Shown piece by piece: positions 1-9,467 of a DNA stretch of 64,000 bases; position 1 is the stretch's first letter; each line of letters opens with the position of its first letter. Below the pieces are notes generated by a model. It was given only the letters and a program-made list of their open reading frames with translations. It searched no databases and was not told the origin of the DNA. A program made the translations under genes and the position numbers. This DNA is from HGM04593 sp045631905 (GTDB lineage Bacteria; Bacteroidota; Bacteroidia; Bacteroidales; Bacteroidaceae): assembly GCA_045631905.1 (NCBI GenBank), contig JAZQVO010000005.1, forward strand, positions 59,183-123,182, read 5' to 3'.

Positions 1-892
1 TACTTATGTTTACATTATCGTATATTGTAAAGTCGAGCAGTACCACCTTGCCTTTCAGGCTTTTCAGGCTTATTGTGTCGCCGTTTATGTTGGGTAGCTC
101 AATGTTGTATAGCCCCACTTTTTCGATGCTTTCGTTGTCTATGTCTATTGTGTCCTTGGGTGTTGCGGGGCGTGTAACAGCAAGCCCTTTTCGCGCGGTA
201 TTATATAAGTGTATTGCGCGTGTGGCGTGTGGGTGCTCGTGATACAATGTATTGGCAACTGTGGCGTAACATTGGCTGTCGAACCTGTTGCTCATGGGCC
301 TGAAAACGGGCTCGCCGTTTATGCGTAGGAACAGTGAGTAGTATGCGCTTGCCTTGTGGGGCGCAACTGCTATATATTGCCCGAAGATGTTTCTTTTGAA
401 CTCACCGATGATGTTGTATATGGTCTCTTTGGTGTCGGCAATGTCGGGTGTGCTGTTTCTTACGAGGTTGTTCACCTGCTTTTCCAGCGATGCTTCGAGT
501 GATATAAGTTCGTGAATGCGCAAGGTCTCGGGCGAGCCGTCTACTTTGCAACTGTCGGCAAAATGGGTTGCGTCGGTTGTTACTCTCACGGTTTCGGTGG
601 AGTCTATGGCTATGGTTATTCGACGGCCTGCATCTTGCAGTTGCAGTGAGTAAAAATCGTAGCATTCGGGTTGTGCTTTCTTGAAGCGGAACTCCCCGTT
701 CTTGCCCAACTTAACCGAGTCGATGCGTTTGGTGCCGTTTATGCCTATGTTCGAGAGATAGAGTATTTTACCTTTTGCGTTTTTTATCTCACCCTCGATG
801 GTGAATTGTGGTTCCTTGTTGCAAGCGAATAGTGCAAGTGATAATATTGTTGCAACGGCCCATTTTATGCCTCCTTGTTGTATTTTATTCAT
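1..892 (-). CDS. DUF4369/thioredoxin-like lipoprotein, 3' part outside window
   Basis: The reading frame opens at an ATG at 892-890 and is still open at base 1, giving 297 visible residues. It starts with a short signal peptide and a lipobox (LALFAC, Cys24), so it is probably a membrane lipoprotein facing the periplasm. The next part, with 'FTIEGEIKNAKGKILYLS', is the beta-rich N-terminal domain (DUF4369) that precedes TlpA-type thioredoxin domains in Bacteroidetes. The visible start of the thioredoxin domain reads GKVVLLDFTIYDNVNIS where redox-active members have WASWCGPC, so the catalytic cysteines appear to be absent. A second ATG at 863 has a good-looking AAGGAGG upstream but is out of frame. 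A scaffold or stress role rather than a disulphide reductase is an inference. Confidence 0.8.
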   Translation of the reverse strand, partial: MNKIQQGGIKWAVATILSLALFACNKEPQFTIEGEIKNAKGKILYLSNIGINGTKRIDSVKLGKNGEFRFKKAQPECYDFYSLQLQDAGRRITIAIDSTETVRVTTDATHFADSCKVDGSPETLRIHELISLEASLEKQVNNLVRNSTPDIADTKETIYNIIGEFKRNIFGQYIAVAPHKASAYYSLFLRINGEPVFRPMSNRFDSQCYATVANTLYHEHPHATRAIHLYNTARKGLAVTRPATPKDTIDIDNESIEKVGLYNIELPNINGDTISLKSLKGKVVLLDFTIYDNVNIS

Positions 893-912
893 AATTTAAA
901 GAAAATGTGGGG

Positions 913-920
913 CAAAGATA
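913..920 (-). promoter_or_regulatory. -7 element for the DUF4369 lipoprotein gene
   Basis: Reads TATCTTTG on the minus strand, matching the Bacteroidetes -7 consensus TAnnTTTG, about 20 bases upstream of the ATG. No clear -33 TTTG is seen at the expected distance. Confidence 0.55.
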
Positions 921-941
921 GTTAAAATACGGAAATTTGTA

Positions 942-949
942 TATCTTTG
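942..949 (+). promoter_or_regulatory. -7 element for pnp
   Basis: Reads TATCTTTG on the plus strand. Transcription would start near 956, which places the in-frame TTG/ATG codons at 957-962 at or just inside the transcript start and favours the later ATG at 990 as the true pnp start. Confidence 0.6.
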
Positions 950-989
950 CGAGAATTTGATGTATAAAAAATATTTAAAGGATAAAAAA

Positions 990-3161
990 ATGAATGTTGT
1001 AACAAAAAATGTGGCCTTGCCCGATGGTCGCGTAATCACTATCGAAACAGGTAAGCTTGCTAAGCAAGCCGATGGTTCGGTTATGTTGCGTCTGGGCAAC
1101 ACAATGCTGTTGGCGACCGTTTGTGCAGCGAAAGACGCTGTTCCCGGCACCGATTTCATGCCTTTGCAGGTAGAGTATAAAGAAAAATATGCCTCTTTCG
1201 GTCGTTTCCCCGGTGGTTTCACAAGACGCGAAGGAAAGGCTTCCGATTATGAGATTCTTACTTGTCGTTTGGTTGACCGCGCTTTGCGTCCCCTTTTCCC
1301 CGACAACTATCATGCCGAGGTATATGTGAACATTGTGCTCTTTTCGGCCGACGGCGTAGACATGCCCGACTCACTCGCAGGTCTTGCAGCTTCTGCTGCT
1401 CTTGCAGTTTCGGATATCCCCTTCGGTGGCCCCATTTCAGAGGTTCGCGTAGCCCGCATCGACGGTGAGTTTGTGGTAAACCCCACATTCGCACAGCTCG
1501 AGACAGCCGACATGGATATTATGGTAGCTGCAACCTACGACAACATCATGATGGTCGAGGGTGAGATGAAAGAGGTTTCAGAGGCCGACCTTTTGGAGGC
1601 TATGAAGGTTGCTCACGAGGCTATCAAGGTACACTGCAAGGCTCAGTTGGAACTTATGGAAGAGGTTGGCAAAACCGTTAAACGCGAGTACTGCCACGAG
1701 GTGAACGACGAGGAGTTGCGTGCACAGGTTCACGAGGCTTGCTATGCAAAAGCTTACGAGGTTGCGGCAAGCGGAAACGCCGACAAACACGGTCGTGCAG
1801 CCGCCTTCGATGCAATTAAAGAGGAATTTAAAGCACAGTTTACCGAGGAAGAGCTCGAAGAGAAAGGTGCTCTTATCGACCGCTACTATCACGATGTAGA
1901 GAAAGAGGCTATGCGTCGTTGTATACTCGACGAGGGCAAACGTCTCGACGGTCGCAAGACAACCGAGATTCGCCCCATCTGGTGCGAGGCTGGCTACCTC
2001 CCCGGCCCTCACGGTTCGGCAGTGTTCACACGCGGTGAAACACAGTCGCTCACAACCGTTACTCTGGGTACAAAACGTGACGAGAAAATTATAGACGAGG
2101 TTATGAACCAAGGAACAGAGCGTTTCCTCCTTCACTACAACTTCCCTCCCTTCTCAACAGGTGAGGCTCGCGCACAGCGCGGTGTAGGTCGTCGCGAGAT
2201 AGGTCATGGTAACCTTGCTTGCCGTGCCCTCAAAAACATGATTCCTGCCGACTATCCCTATTGCGTTCGCGTGGTTTCGGATATCTTGGAATCTAACGGT
2301 TCATCGTCTATGGCTACCGTTTGTGCAGGTACTCTTGCTCTCATGGACGCAGGTGTTAAGATAAAGAAACCCGTGTCGGGTATTGCCATGGGACTCATCA
2401 AGAACGCCGGCGAGGAGAAATATGCTGTGCTCAGCGATATTCTTGGCGACGAGGACCACTTGGGCGACATGGACTTCAAGGTAACAGGTACAGTAGATGG
2501 TATCACAGCCACACAGATGGATATTAAGGTCGATGGCCTCTCTTACGAGATTTTGGAGAAGGCTCTCAACCAGGCACGCGAAGGTCGTATGCACATCTTG
2601 GGTAAGATTACAGAGTGCATAGCCGAGCCTCGTGCCGAGCTTAAACCCCACGCTCCCCGCATCGAAACAATGCGTATACCCAAGGAGTTTATCGGTGCAG
2701 TTATCGGCCCCGGCGGAAAGATTATCCAGGGTATGCAGGAGGAGACCGGTGCTACAATCTCTATCGAAGAGGTTGAGGGCGAGGGCATCATCGAAATTGC
2801 TGCAAACAACGGCAAAGCAATCAGCGAGGCTATTGCAAAAATCAGAGCCATCGTTGCTGTTCCCGAGGCCGGCGAGGTGTACGAGGGTACAGTTCGCAGC
2901 GTGATGCCCTATGGTGCATTTGTTGAGTTTATGCCCGGTAAAGATGGTCTGTTGCACATCTCGGAGATAGATTGGAAACGCTTTGAGACCATGGAAGAGG
3001 CCGGTATCAAGGAGGGTGACAAGTTGCAGGTTAAGCTTGTGGAGATTGATCCCAAGACAGGCAAGTTCAAGCTCTCTCGCAAGGCTCTCATCGAAAAGCC
3101 CGAAGGTTATGAGGAGCGCGAGCGTCGTCCCCGTCGCGAGCCCCGCAAACCCCAAGCATAA
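990..3161 (+). CDS. pnp: polyribonucleotide nucleotidyltransferase (PNPase)
   Basis: A 723-residue protein covering the full PNPase architecture: two RNase PH-like domains flanking a helical domain, then a KH domain (IGAVIGPGGKIIQGMQEETG) and an S1 domain (GTVRSVMPYGAFVEF), ending in a basic Arg/Pro tail. It degrades RNA 3' to 5' using phosphate as part of RNA turnover. The second PH domain has the RGETQSL and FPPFSTGE signatures expected of the active half. ATG 990 is chosen over upstream in-frame TTG 957 and ATG 960 because the -7 box at 942-949 would start transcription at about 956 and because homologues begin near MNVV. It is followed by a strong terminator, so it is probably monocistronic. 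Confidence 0.97.
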   Translation: MNVVTKNVALPDGRVITIETGKLAKQADGSVMLRLGNTMLLATVCAAKDAVPGTDFMPLQVEYKEKYASFGRFPGGFTRREGKASDYEILTCRLVDRALRPLFPDNYHAEVYVNIVLFSADGVDMPDSLAGLAASAALAVSDIPFGGPISEVRVARIDGEFVVNPTFAQLETADMDIMVAATYDNIMMVEGEMKEVSEADLLEAMKVAHEAIKVHCKAQLELMEEVGKTVKREYCHEVNDEELRAQVHEACYAKAYEVAASGNADKHGRAAAFDAIKEEFKAQFTEEELEEKGALIDRYYHDVEKEAMRRCILDEGKRLDGRKTTEIRPIWCEAGYLPGPHGSAVFTRGETQSLTTVTLGTKRDEKIIDEVMNQGTERFLLHYNFPPFSTGEARAQRGVGRREIGHGNLACRALKNMIPADYPYCVRVVSDILESNGSSSMATVCAGTLALMDAGVKIKKPVSGIAMGLIKNAGEEKYAVLSDILGDEDHLGDMDFKVTGTVDGITATQMDIKVDGLSYEILEKALNQAREGRMHILGKITECIAEPRAELKPHAPRIETMRIPKEFIGAVIGPGGKIIQGMQEETGATISIEEVEGEGIIEIAANNGKAISEAIAKIRAIVAVPEAGEVYEGTVRSVMPYGAFVEFMPGKDGLLHISEIDWKRFETMEEAGIKEGDKLQVKLVEIDPKTGKFKLSRKALIEKPEGYEERERRPRREPRKPQA

Positions 3162-3172
3162 ATAAACGTAAC

Positions 3173-3205
3173 AAAAAAGCCACCGAATTTTTCGGTGGCT
3201 TTTTT
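3173..3205 (+). terminator. rho-independent terminator after pnp
   Basis: A 9-bp perfect stem (GCCACCGAA with TTCGGTGGC, 3179-3187 and 3191-3199) with a 3-base loop, flanked by an A-run before it and six T after it. Confidence 0.95.
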
Positions 3206-3286
3206 GTTACATCGTGTCGAGTAAAATTTTTTACTTTGTGCATAAAAAAAGCCGATATATATATAATGAGAAAAATGACTTTTTTA

Positions 3287-3294
3287 TATATTCG
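3287..3294 (+). promoter_or_regulatory. -7 element for ddh
   Basis: TATATTCG, the TAnnTTyG form of the Bacteroidetes -7 box, 24 bases upstream of the ddh ATG. The -33 element is not obvious. Confidence 0.5.
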
Positions 3295-3318
3295 CATCGG
3301 TAAAAAAATAAAAACAAT

Positions 3319-4218
3319 ATGAGAAAGATAAGAGCAGCCATAGTAGGATATGGCAATATAGGAAAATATACTTTGCAGGCTTTGCAGTCGGCTCCCGATT
3401 TTGAGGTTGCCGGTGTAGTGCGTCGTTCGGGCGCCGAAAATTGTCCGGCCGAGCTCGAAGGTTATGATGTGGTAAAGGATATTCGCGAGTTGGGCGATGT
3501 TGATGTGGCTATACTTTCTACCCCCACACGCAGTGTCGAGAGATATGCGAAAGACATTCTCGCTCTTGGTATCAACACCGTCGATAGTTTCGATATTCAC
3601 TCAAAGATAGTAGAGCTCCGTCGCTCGCTTGGCGAGAGTGCTGTTGCAGGTAACGCAGTCTCTATCATATCGGCAGGTTGGGACCCGGGAAGCGACTCTG
3701 TGGTGCGTGCCCTGTTGCAAGCTATCGCTCCCAAGGGTATCACATACACCAACTTCGGTCCCGGCATGAGCATGGGGCACACTGTGGCGGTAAAGGCTGT
3801 CGAGGGTGTGAAGGCCGCGCTTTCCATGACCATACCCGTGGGCACAGGTATTCATCGCCGTATGGTATATGTGGAGATAGAGGAGGGTTACGACTTTCAT
3901 CAGGTGGCGGCAGCCATCAAGGCCGACCCCTATTTTGTGAACGACGAGACACATGTTATAAATGTTCCTTGTGTCGATGAACTTCTCGACATGGGACATG
4001 GTGTGAACCTCACTCGCAAAGGCGTTTCGGGTACCACACAGAACCAGCTCTTCGAGTTTAACATGAAGATAAACAACCCCGCCCTCACAGCGCAGGTGCT
4101 TGTTTGTTGCGCACGCGCCACAATGCGTCAGCAACCGGGTTGTTACACCATGATAGAAATTCCCATCATCGACCTCATATATGGCGACAGGGAGGAGCTC
4201 ATCGCGCATTTGGTATAA
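3319..4218 (+). CDS. ddh: meso-diaminopimelate D-dehydrogenase
   Basis: A 299-residue NADP-dependent oxidoreductase whose N-terminus (IRAAIVGYGNIGKYTLQAL) is a Rossmann GxGxxG dinucleotide site and whose body (SIISAGWDPGSDS, GPGMSMGHTVAVKAVEG) matches the Ddh family. It interconverts tetrahydrodipicolinate plus ammonia and meso-diaminopimelate, a one-step branch to lysine and peptidoglycan. The length is typical. It stands alone between two terminators, with its own -7 box. A long perfect inverted repeat follows the stop codon. Confidence 0.95.
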   Translation: MRKIRAAIVGYGNIGKYTLQALQSAPDFEVAGVVRRSGAENCPAELEGYDVVKDIRELGDVDVAILSTPTRSVERYAKDILALGINTVDSFDIHSKIVELRRSLGESAVAGNAVSIISAGWDPGSDSVVRALLQAIAPKGITYTNFGPGMSMGHTVAVKAVEGVKAALSMTIPVGTGIHRRMVYVEIEEGYDFHQVAAAIKADPYFVNDETHVINVPCVDELLDMGHGVNLTRKGVSGTTQNQLFEFNMKINNPALTAQVLVCCARATMRQQPGCYTMIEIPIIDLIYGDREELIAHLV

Positions 4219-4238
4219 AATGCTTTAAGATATAAATA

Positions 4239-4280
4239 ACACAAAAACAGACACTTCGTGCGAAGTGTCTGTTTTTGTGT
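4239..4280. terminator. 20-bp perfect inverted repeat terminator after ddh
   Basis: Positions 4239-4258 are the exact reverse complement of 4261-4280, with only two bases between. The stem core is CAGACACTTCG with A/T-rich flanks, so it can act as a T-run terminator on either strand. Both neighbouring genes are on the plus strand. Confidence 0.9.
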
Positions 4281-4359
4281 ATGTGATTTGCATAAGTTAA
4301 ATTTGTGAACTTAACATCTTAATACTGCAATATATAGCAGTAGTGTCGCTCTTTTTTAT

Positions 4360-4367
4360 TATTTTCG
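4360..4367 (+). promoter_or_regulatory. -7 element for the symporter gene
   Basis: TATTTTCG (TAnnTTyG) 28 bases before the start codon at 4396. Confidence 0.45.
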
Positions 4368-4395
4368 CGCCCGGAATTGAAGAATAAGTATATAT

Positions 4396-5736
4396 ATGAG
4401 TGAAAATAAAAGAGCCTCATTCGGAGGCAAGTTGAGCGTGGTGCTTGTGGCCGCAGGCAGTGCTATCGGGCTTGGCGCAATATGGCGTTTCCCTTATATC
4501 GCCGGAAAGCATGGAGGTGCGGCGTTTCTTTTGGTGTTTCTTTTGAGTGTGTTTGCTGTGGGTATCCCTGCCATGCTTGCGGAGTTTGCCGTGGGGCGTT
4601 CGTCGCGCAAGAATGCCGTGGGTGCCTATCGTGCTCTTTCAAGGAGGTGGAGCTGGCTGGGGTATAGCGGTGTGCTGGGTGCGTTGCTTATATCGGGATA
4701 CTATTATATAATTGCCGGCTGGTCGTTAGAGTATATGGTGACATCGGCCACGGGGGTGCTTTACTCCTCGCCCCAAACATTCTCGGAGCAGTTTACAGCC
4801 TTTCAAGGCTCTTGGAGGCCTTTGTTCTATGGTGTTGCCTTCATCTTGCTCACCCATGTGATAATTGCGCGTGGGGTGGAAAAAGGTATAGAGAAGGCTT
4901 CGCGCATAATGATGCCTGCACTCTTTATTATTCTCATAATAATGGCTGTGCGAGTGGCTTTTATGCCCGGAGCGATAGAGGGCTACCGCTTTTTCCTCTC
5001 GCCTGACTTTAATGTGGCTTTTGCTCCCGATACCATAATGATGGCGATTGGTCAGGCGTTCTTCTCGCTCTCTGTGGGCATGGGTTGCATGGTTACTTAC
5101 TCCTCCTACTTTAAGAGCGACAACAACCTGGTATCGACATCGCTTAATGTGGCTTTGCTCACTATGCTGGTATCGGTTCTTGCAGGTCTTGTGATATTTC
5201 CCGCGGTGTTCAGTGCAGGTCTCACCCCTGCCGAGGGACCGTCGCTCATCTTTGTCACCTTGCCCGAGATATTCAAAGGCATGCCTTTTGCTCCGGTGTG
5301 GTCGGTGGTGTTTTTCCTGCTTGTTACACTTGCATCGCTCACCTCCACAATTTCGTTCCACGAGGTGCTCACCGCCTATTTTGCCGAGGAATTTAAGCTG
5401 TCGCGCAAGTGGGCCGCGCGTCTCACCTCGTTTGTCTCCATCGTGCTGAGTGTGGTAACAATATCGGTGGTGTTCGACATAAATTTCTTTGGTTTGAGGG
5501 TTACTTCGCTTGTCGATGTGTTCGATAATATAACAGCAAATATTCTCATGCCTCTTGGTGCTATGTTTACCTGTATTTTTGCATCGTTCTTTATGAAACG
5601 CGATTTTATGCAGAAGGAGCTGAGTAACGATGGCAAGGCTGACAAGCGCATAGTGCCTTTGCTGGTGTTTATGTTACGTTATGTGACACCTCTCTTTATC
5701 CTTTATATCTTCCTGAGAAATTTAAGAGTATTTTAA
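4396..5736 (+). CDS. sodium:neurotransmitter symporter family (SNF/NSS) transporter
   Basis: A 446-residue inner-membrane protein with about eleven hydrophobic helices. The first helix carries the NSS signature (GSAIGLGAIWRFPYIAGKHGG), including the unwound glycine-rich segment that coordinates sodium and substrate in LeuT, and GQAFFSLSVGMGCMVTY matches helix 6. It probably imports an amino acid with sodium; the substrate cannot be read from sequence. About 440 residues with eleven helices is the common bacterial MhsT/TnaT-like length. It lies between two strong terminators and is probably monocistronic. Confidence 0.92.
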   Translation: MSENKRASFGGKLSVVLVAAGSAIGLGAIWRFPYIAGKHGGAAFLLVFLLSVFAVGIPAMLAEFAVGRSSRKNAVGAYRALSRRWSWLGYSGVLGALLISGYYYIIAGWSLEYMVTSATGVLYSSPQTFSEQFTAFQGSWRPLFYGVAFILLTHVIIARGVEKGIEKASRIMMPALFIILIIMAVRVAFMPGAIEGYRFFLSPDFNVAFAPDTIMMAIGQAFFSLSVGMGCMVTYSSYFKSDNNLVSTSLNVALLTMLVSVLAGLVIFPAVFSAGLTPAEGPSLIFVTLPEIFKGMPFAPVWSVVFFLLVTLASLTSTISFHEVLTAYFAEEFKLSRKWAARLTSFVSIVLSVVTISVVFDINFFGLRVTSLVDVFDNITANILMPLGAMFTCIFASFFMKRDFMQKELSNDGKADKRIVPLLVFMLRYVTPLFILYIFLRNLRVF

Positions 5737-5753
5737 GGGTTGCTGTTAAGGAT

Positions 5754-5801
5754 AACAAAACAATATGAGCAACGGCTGGCCGTTGCTCATATTGTTTTGT
5801 T
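5754..5801. terminator. 22-bp perfect inverted repeat between convergent genes
   Basis: Positions 5754-5775 pair exactly with 5780-5801 around a CTGG loop. The stem starts with AACAAAACAA and ends with TTGTTTTGTT, so it can terminate both the plus-strand symporter and the minus-strand murF-alr transcript, whose stop codon is two bases away. Confidence 0.93.
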
Positions 5802-5802
5802 A

Positions 5803-8283
5803 TTAATCGGTGTAGTATACTCTTTTTATTCGTGTCGATATTCCGGTGAGAATCTCGTAGGGGATTGTCTCTAACCATTCGGCTATGCGGGTTACGGGGA
5901 GCGAAGGTCCGAAAATTTCGACCTCATCGCCTTCGTGGCACTCAATATCTGTAACGTCTACCATACAGACGTCCATACATATGTTGCCTACGTAGGGTGC
6001 CTCCTTGCCGTTTATCATGCACCACCCGTGGCGGTTGCCCAGCTTGCGGTTAAGCCCGTCGGCATATCCTATGGGGAGGGCGGCTATGCGCGAGGTGCGT
6101 GTGAGCTTGCCGTTTCTGTTGTAACCTACTGTTTCGTTCTCGGGAACCTCGTGTATCTGTAATATTATTGTTTTTAGGGTTGATATAGGGCGCAAGGTGG
6201 CATCGTCGCCCATGGGCGATATGCCATAGAGCCCAATACCCAGACGCACAGCATCGTATTGTACGTCGGTAAATCTTTCGGCTCCTGCGCTGTTACATAT
6301 ATGGCGCAATATGTGGTGCTTGAAGGCTGTCTGCAAGCAGTCGCTTGCTTGTGCAAACCTCTTTACCTGCTCTTGTGTGAAGCTGTCGAGCAGGGGGCTG
6401 TCGCTACCCGCAAAGTGCGAGAATACCGAACGGGGCGAGAGCGCATTCTGACGTTTGAGCTCCTCGACAAGTTGGGGAACCTCTTCGGGCAGGAACCCTA
6501 AACGGTGCATGCCGGTGTCTATCTTTATGTGTACGGGAAAATCGGTTATGCCCTCGCGCGATGCGGCGCGTATGAGCATGCGCAACATGCCGAAACTATA
6601 AACCTCAGGCTCCAATTTGTTCTCAAAGAGGGTGCGGAACGATGTGGGTTCGGGGTTCATCACAATTATCCCGGTGGTTATGCCTGCACGACGCAGCTCG
6701 GCACCCTCGTCGGCAACGGCAACGGCAAGGTAGTCGATGTGGTTTTCTTGCAGGGTGCGTGCAACCTCCAAGGCTCCGGCACCGTAGGCCGAGGCCTTCA
6801 CCATGCAGATGGTTTTTGTCTCGGGCAACAGGTTGTTGCGGTAGCGGTTGAGGTTATCGGTCAGGGCTGTGAGGTTTACCTCCAATATTGTTTGGTGCAC
6901 CTTTTTTTCGAGAAGTTCGCTTATCTCCTCAAAGTGGAAGGAGCGTGAGCCTTTTATCAAAACAGCCTCGTTCGAGAAGTTTTCAAAAATATCCGATGCA
7001 ACAAAGGTGGCTGTGTCGGTAAAAAAGTGGCATTCGCATCTCATTTTGCCCAGCCTCTGTTTCTCGCTCTCAATCTCCTCGCCGATGCCTATTAACTTAT
7101 CTATTTTGTGGCTCTCTACAAGGTCGGCAACTGTGCGGTAGAGCGTGCGCGAGGCCAGCCCTGTTTGCTTGATGTCGGAGAGGAGTAAGGTCTTTTTCAG
7201 CCCGGGCATGGTGAGACACCTGCGTTCCATAAAATCGAGGGCTATGTCGAGCGATGCGATGTCCGAGTTGTAGCTGTCGTTTATGAGCATACAACCGTTC
7301 TTGCCCTCTTTCACCTCCAAACGCATGGCGATGGGCTCGAGCGTTGCCATCTTTTGGGCAATTATTTCGGGTGGAACCATGAGATAGAGTGCTGCGGCAA
7401 GGCAGTTTATTGAATCGTCTATCGAGGCCTTGTCGAGGAAAGGTATGCGGTAGCTGTTTTCAAAGGTGAGGTAGCGGTACTCTATGGTTGTTCCCTCGTT
7501 GCTCTTCTCTATGTTTTTTATAAAGAGTGGTTTTTCGGCATCTTTCAGCGACCATGCGATCTCGCGCGAGGGTAACAGCGAGCGCGATACACAGTCGCTT
7601 ATAACCTCGTCGTCGGCGTTATATATTATAATGTCGCAGTTTTTGAATAGCGTGAGTTTTTCGCAACACTTTTCTTGTATGTTGCTGAAATTCTCTTGGT
7701 GTGCCCCGCTTATGTTAGTTATAACTCCTATCGTGGGGCGGATAATTTTTTGGAGGTTGTCCATCTCTTGACGCTCCGAGATACCGGCTTCGAAAATTCC
7801 CAAAGAGCTCTCTTCGCCGAGTTTCCACACCGAGAGAGGAACACCTATCTGCGAGTTGTAACTACGTGGTGAACGTGTGACATCGTACTTGTCCGAAACT
7901 ATGTTGTAGAGCCACTCTTTTACTATGGTTTTTCCGTCGCTGCCCGTGATTCCCACAACAGGTATGTCGAAGAGTGAGCGGTGGTGGGCGGCTAGCCTTT
8001 GCAAGGCTTTTATACTATCTTTTACCAAGATGAAATTTGCGTCGGGCAAAGAGTGGATTGTCTCTTCGTTCTCAACCACAAAATTTCTTACTCCGCGCTC
8101 AAACAGGTGGTCGATGTATTTGTGCCCGTCGCCGTGCTTGGTCTTTATTGCGAAAAAGAGTGTCTCCTCGGGGAAGGAGAGCGAACGGCTGTCGGTGAGC
8201 AGGTGCGATATTTTGCTCTTTTTCGAAGGGCCTGTGTGTGTGGCTTTAAGTATGCTTGTTATCTGTTCAATAGTGTATTGCAT
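5803..8283 (-). CDS. murF-alr: bifunctional UDP-MurNAc-tripeptide:D-Ala-D-Ala ligase / alanine racemase
   Basis: An 826-residue fusion. The N-terminal half (about 1-460) is MurF, with the ATP loop GSDGKT at 114-119 (Lys118); it adds D-Ala-D-Ala to the peptidoglycan precursor. The C-terminal half (about 465-826) is a fold-type III PLP alanine racemase, with the PLP lysine in MVKASAYGAG (Lys496), the catalytic tyrosine region VGYNRNG and the IGYADGL motif. The fusion places supply of D-alanine and its use in one polypeptide and is characteristic of Bacteroidetes. The start overlaps the end of the upstream GSCFA gene by 25 bases, which indicates translational coupling. Confidence 0.96.
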   Translation of the reverse strand: MQYTIEQITSILKATHTGPSKKSKISHLLTDSRSLSFPEETLFFAIKTKHGDGHKYIDHLFERGVRNFVVENEETIHSLPDANFILVKDSIKALQRLAAHHRSLFDIPVVGITGSDGKTIVKEWLYNIVSDKYDVTRSPRSYNSQIGVPLSVWKLGEESSLGIFEAGISERQEMDNLQKIIRPTIGVITNISGAHQENFSNIQEKCCEKLTLFKNCDIIIYNADDEVISDCVSRSLLPSREIAWSLKDAEKPLFIKNIEKSNEGTTIEYRYLTFENSYRIPFLDKASIDDSINCLAAALYLMVPPEIIAQKMATLEPIAMRLEVKEGKNGCMLINDSYNSDIASLDIALDFMERRCLTMPGLKKTLLLSDIKQTGLASRTLYRTVADLVESHKIDKLIGIGEEIESEKQRLGKMRCECHFFTDTATFVASDIFENFSNEAVLIKGSRSFHFEEISELLEKKVHQTILEVNLTALTDNLNRYRNNLLPETKTICMVKASAYGAGALEVARTLQENHIDYLAVAVADEGAELRRAGITTGIIVMNPEPTSFRTLFENKLEPEVYSFGMLRMLIRAASREGITDFPVHIKIDTGMHRLGFLPEEVPQLVEELKRQNALSPRSVFSHFAGSDSPLLDSFTQEQVKRFAQASDCLQTAFKHHILRHICNSAGAERFTDVQYDAVRLGIGLYGISPMGDDATLRPISTLKTIILQIHEVPENETVGYNRNGKLTRTSRIAALPIGYADGLNRKLGNRHGWCMINGKEAPYVGNICMDVCMVDVTDIECHEGDEVEIFGPSLPVTRIAEWLETIPYEILTGISTRIKRVYYTD

Positions 8284-9254
8284 CTCTCGAACTCGTTTTT
8301 GAAGTCAAGGTAAGGGTGTTCTGTTATTAACTCTGTTATCTCCTGCACAACACCCTGCACAAAGGTTTTGTATGCGTTGCTTTGCGGGTTAAAAGGGCGG
8401 TGTGCCAGCTTTTTGTTTATGTTGTCTATTGCGTCGCAAAGGGTTGTGCTCTTCTCTCCTAAATAGCACGCCATGAATTTTTGCCATATATATTCTATGG
8501 CGAGAGGTGAGGGGTGCACCATGTCTTCGGCATAAAAACGGTAGTCGCGCAACTCGTCGAGCATAATCTCGTATGCAGGGAAATATGTGCAGTTGTCGGG
8601 GAATAACGCTTGTAGTTTGTTTATAGCAAGCAGTAGTGTGCTCTTGCTCAGTTGGTTGTCGTGTGCGCCGTCGCGCAGGTGTCTTATGGGGCTGACCGTG
8701 AAGATGAAGCGTGCTTTTGGGCGCATGGCTATAATATCGCGCATGGTGTGGCTCATGCTCTCCGTTATCTCTTCTATGCCGAGAAGACGACGTGTAAACA
8801 TCTTTGCCGGCAGTTTGTGGCAGTTGTTTACCACGAGGTTGTCGCTGTTGCGCACATATACATAAGCTGTTCCGAGTGTCAAGGCGTAAATGTCGCAACT
8901 TTTAATGTGCTCTCGGGCTTGCGCCATCGACAGGTTTATTGTTTTTATAAGTTCCTCCCTGCTGTTTTGCGAAAAATCGCTGTGGTGCAGTATGCTGTGC
9001 CACAACTCACCGCTTTCGAAAATCTCGGGCGACTCTTCGTCGAAGGCCTTACCGTTTACAATCCTTTGCAGAATAGTGGCAATAGATAGCGGGTTGTAGG
9101 CTGTGCCAAAGGGGTTTACGCACGCATCGAACTTGTATGCCGTGAGCTTTGTGCCTATGTTTTGAGTGAAGCAGGAGCCCATGAGCAATATTTTGCTCCT
9201 GTGCTCAATAGTAAAGCCCTCTTTTGGCAGGGGTACCGGGGTATTTAATTGCAT
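8259..9254 (-). CDS. GSCFA-family protein
   Basis: A 331-residue protein carrying the family's name-giving motif LLMGSCFTQNIG (GSCF at 26-29) near the N-terminus and VSPIRHLRDG further on. GSCFA proteins resemble SGNH/GDSL hydrolases, with the Ser of GSCF as likely nucleophile and the DG..H pattern nearby; the substrate is unknown, though a cell-envelope role is plausible given the downstream MurF-Alr gene. ATG 9254 is preferred to in-frame codons six residues upstream because homologues begin near MQLNTPV. It overlaps the downstream murF-alr start. Confidence 0.88.
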   Translation of the reverse strand: MQLNTPVPLPKEGFTIEHRSKILLMGSCFTQNIGTKLTAYKFDACVNPFGTAYNPLSIATILQRIVNGKAFDEESPEIFESGELWHSILHHSDFSQNSREELIKTINLSMAQAREHIKSCDIYALTLGTAYVYVRNSDNLVVNNCHKLPAKMFTRRLLGIEEITESMSHTMRDIIAMRPKARFIFTVSPIRHLRDGAHDNQLSKSTLLLAINKLQALFPDNCTYFPAYEIMLDELRDYRFYAEDMVHPSPLAIEYIWQKFMACYLGEKSTTLCDAIDNINKKLAHRPFNPQSNAYKTFVQGVVQEITELITEHPYLDFKNEFERCNTLLNR

Positions 9255-9279
9255 GCGTAGTATAAATATCAAATTATTG

Positions 9280-9287
9280 CAAATTTA
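9280..9287 (-). promoter_or_regulatory. -7 element for the GSCFA-murF-alr operon
   Basis: TAAATTTG on the minus strand, 25 bases upstream of the GSCFA start codon. Confidence 0.55.
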
Positions 9288-9310
9288 ATGAAGTTACGCA
9301 ATTAATATTG

Positions 9311-9318
9311 TATCTTTG
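9311..9318 (+). promoter_or_regulatory. upstream -7 element facing dxs
   Basis: TATCTTTG about 150 bases before dxs. It could be a first of two promoters. The region between this box and dxs has no gene. Confidence 0.4.
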
Positions 9319-9431
9319 CAAAAAAAATAAACATTTTTGCAAAGTGGCTCGTGCCGGTGTTTTTTTGTGGCAAGAAAGGTGTTGCGATTGCTTAAAAACA
9401 GCATAAAAGTTGCTAATTTTTCGAAAAAACC

Positions 9432-9439
9432 TATATTTG
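9432..9439 (+). promoter_or_regulatory. proximal -7 element for the dxs-trkA-trkH operon
   Basis: TATATTTG, 28 bases before the dxs ATG; the -33 position has only a weak match. Confidence 0.55.
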
Positions 9440-9467
9440 CAAAAAGTTATGGCTTCGGCCTTGTTGA

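Noticed and set aside
2301..3155. 284-codon frame antisense to pnp
   Set aside because: Shadow of pnp without promoter or domain similarity.
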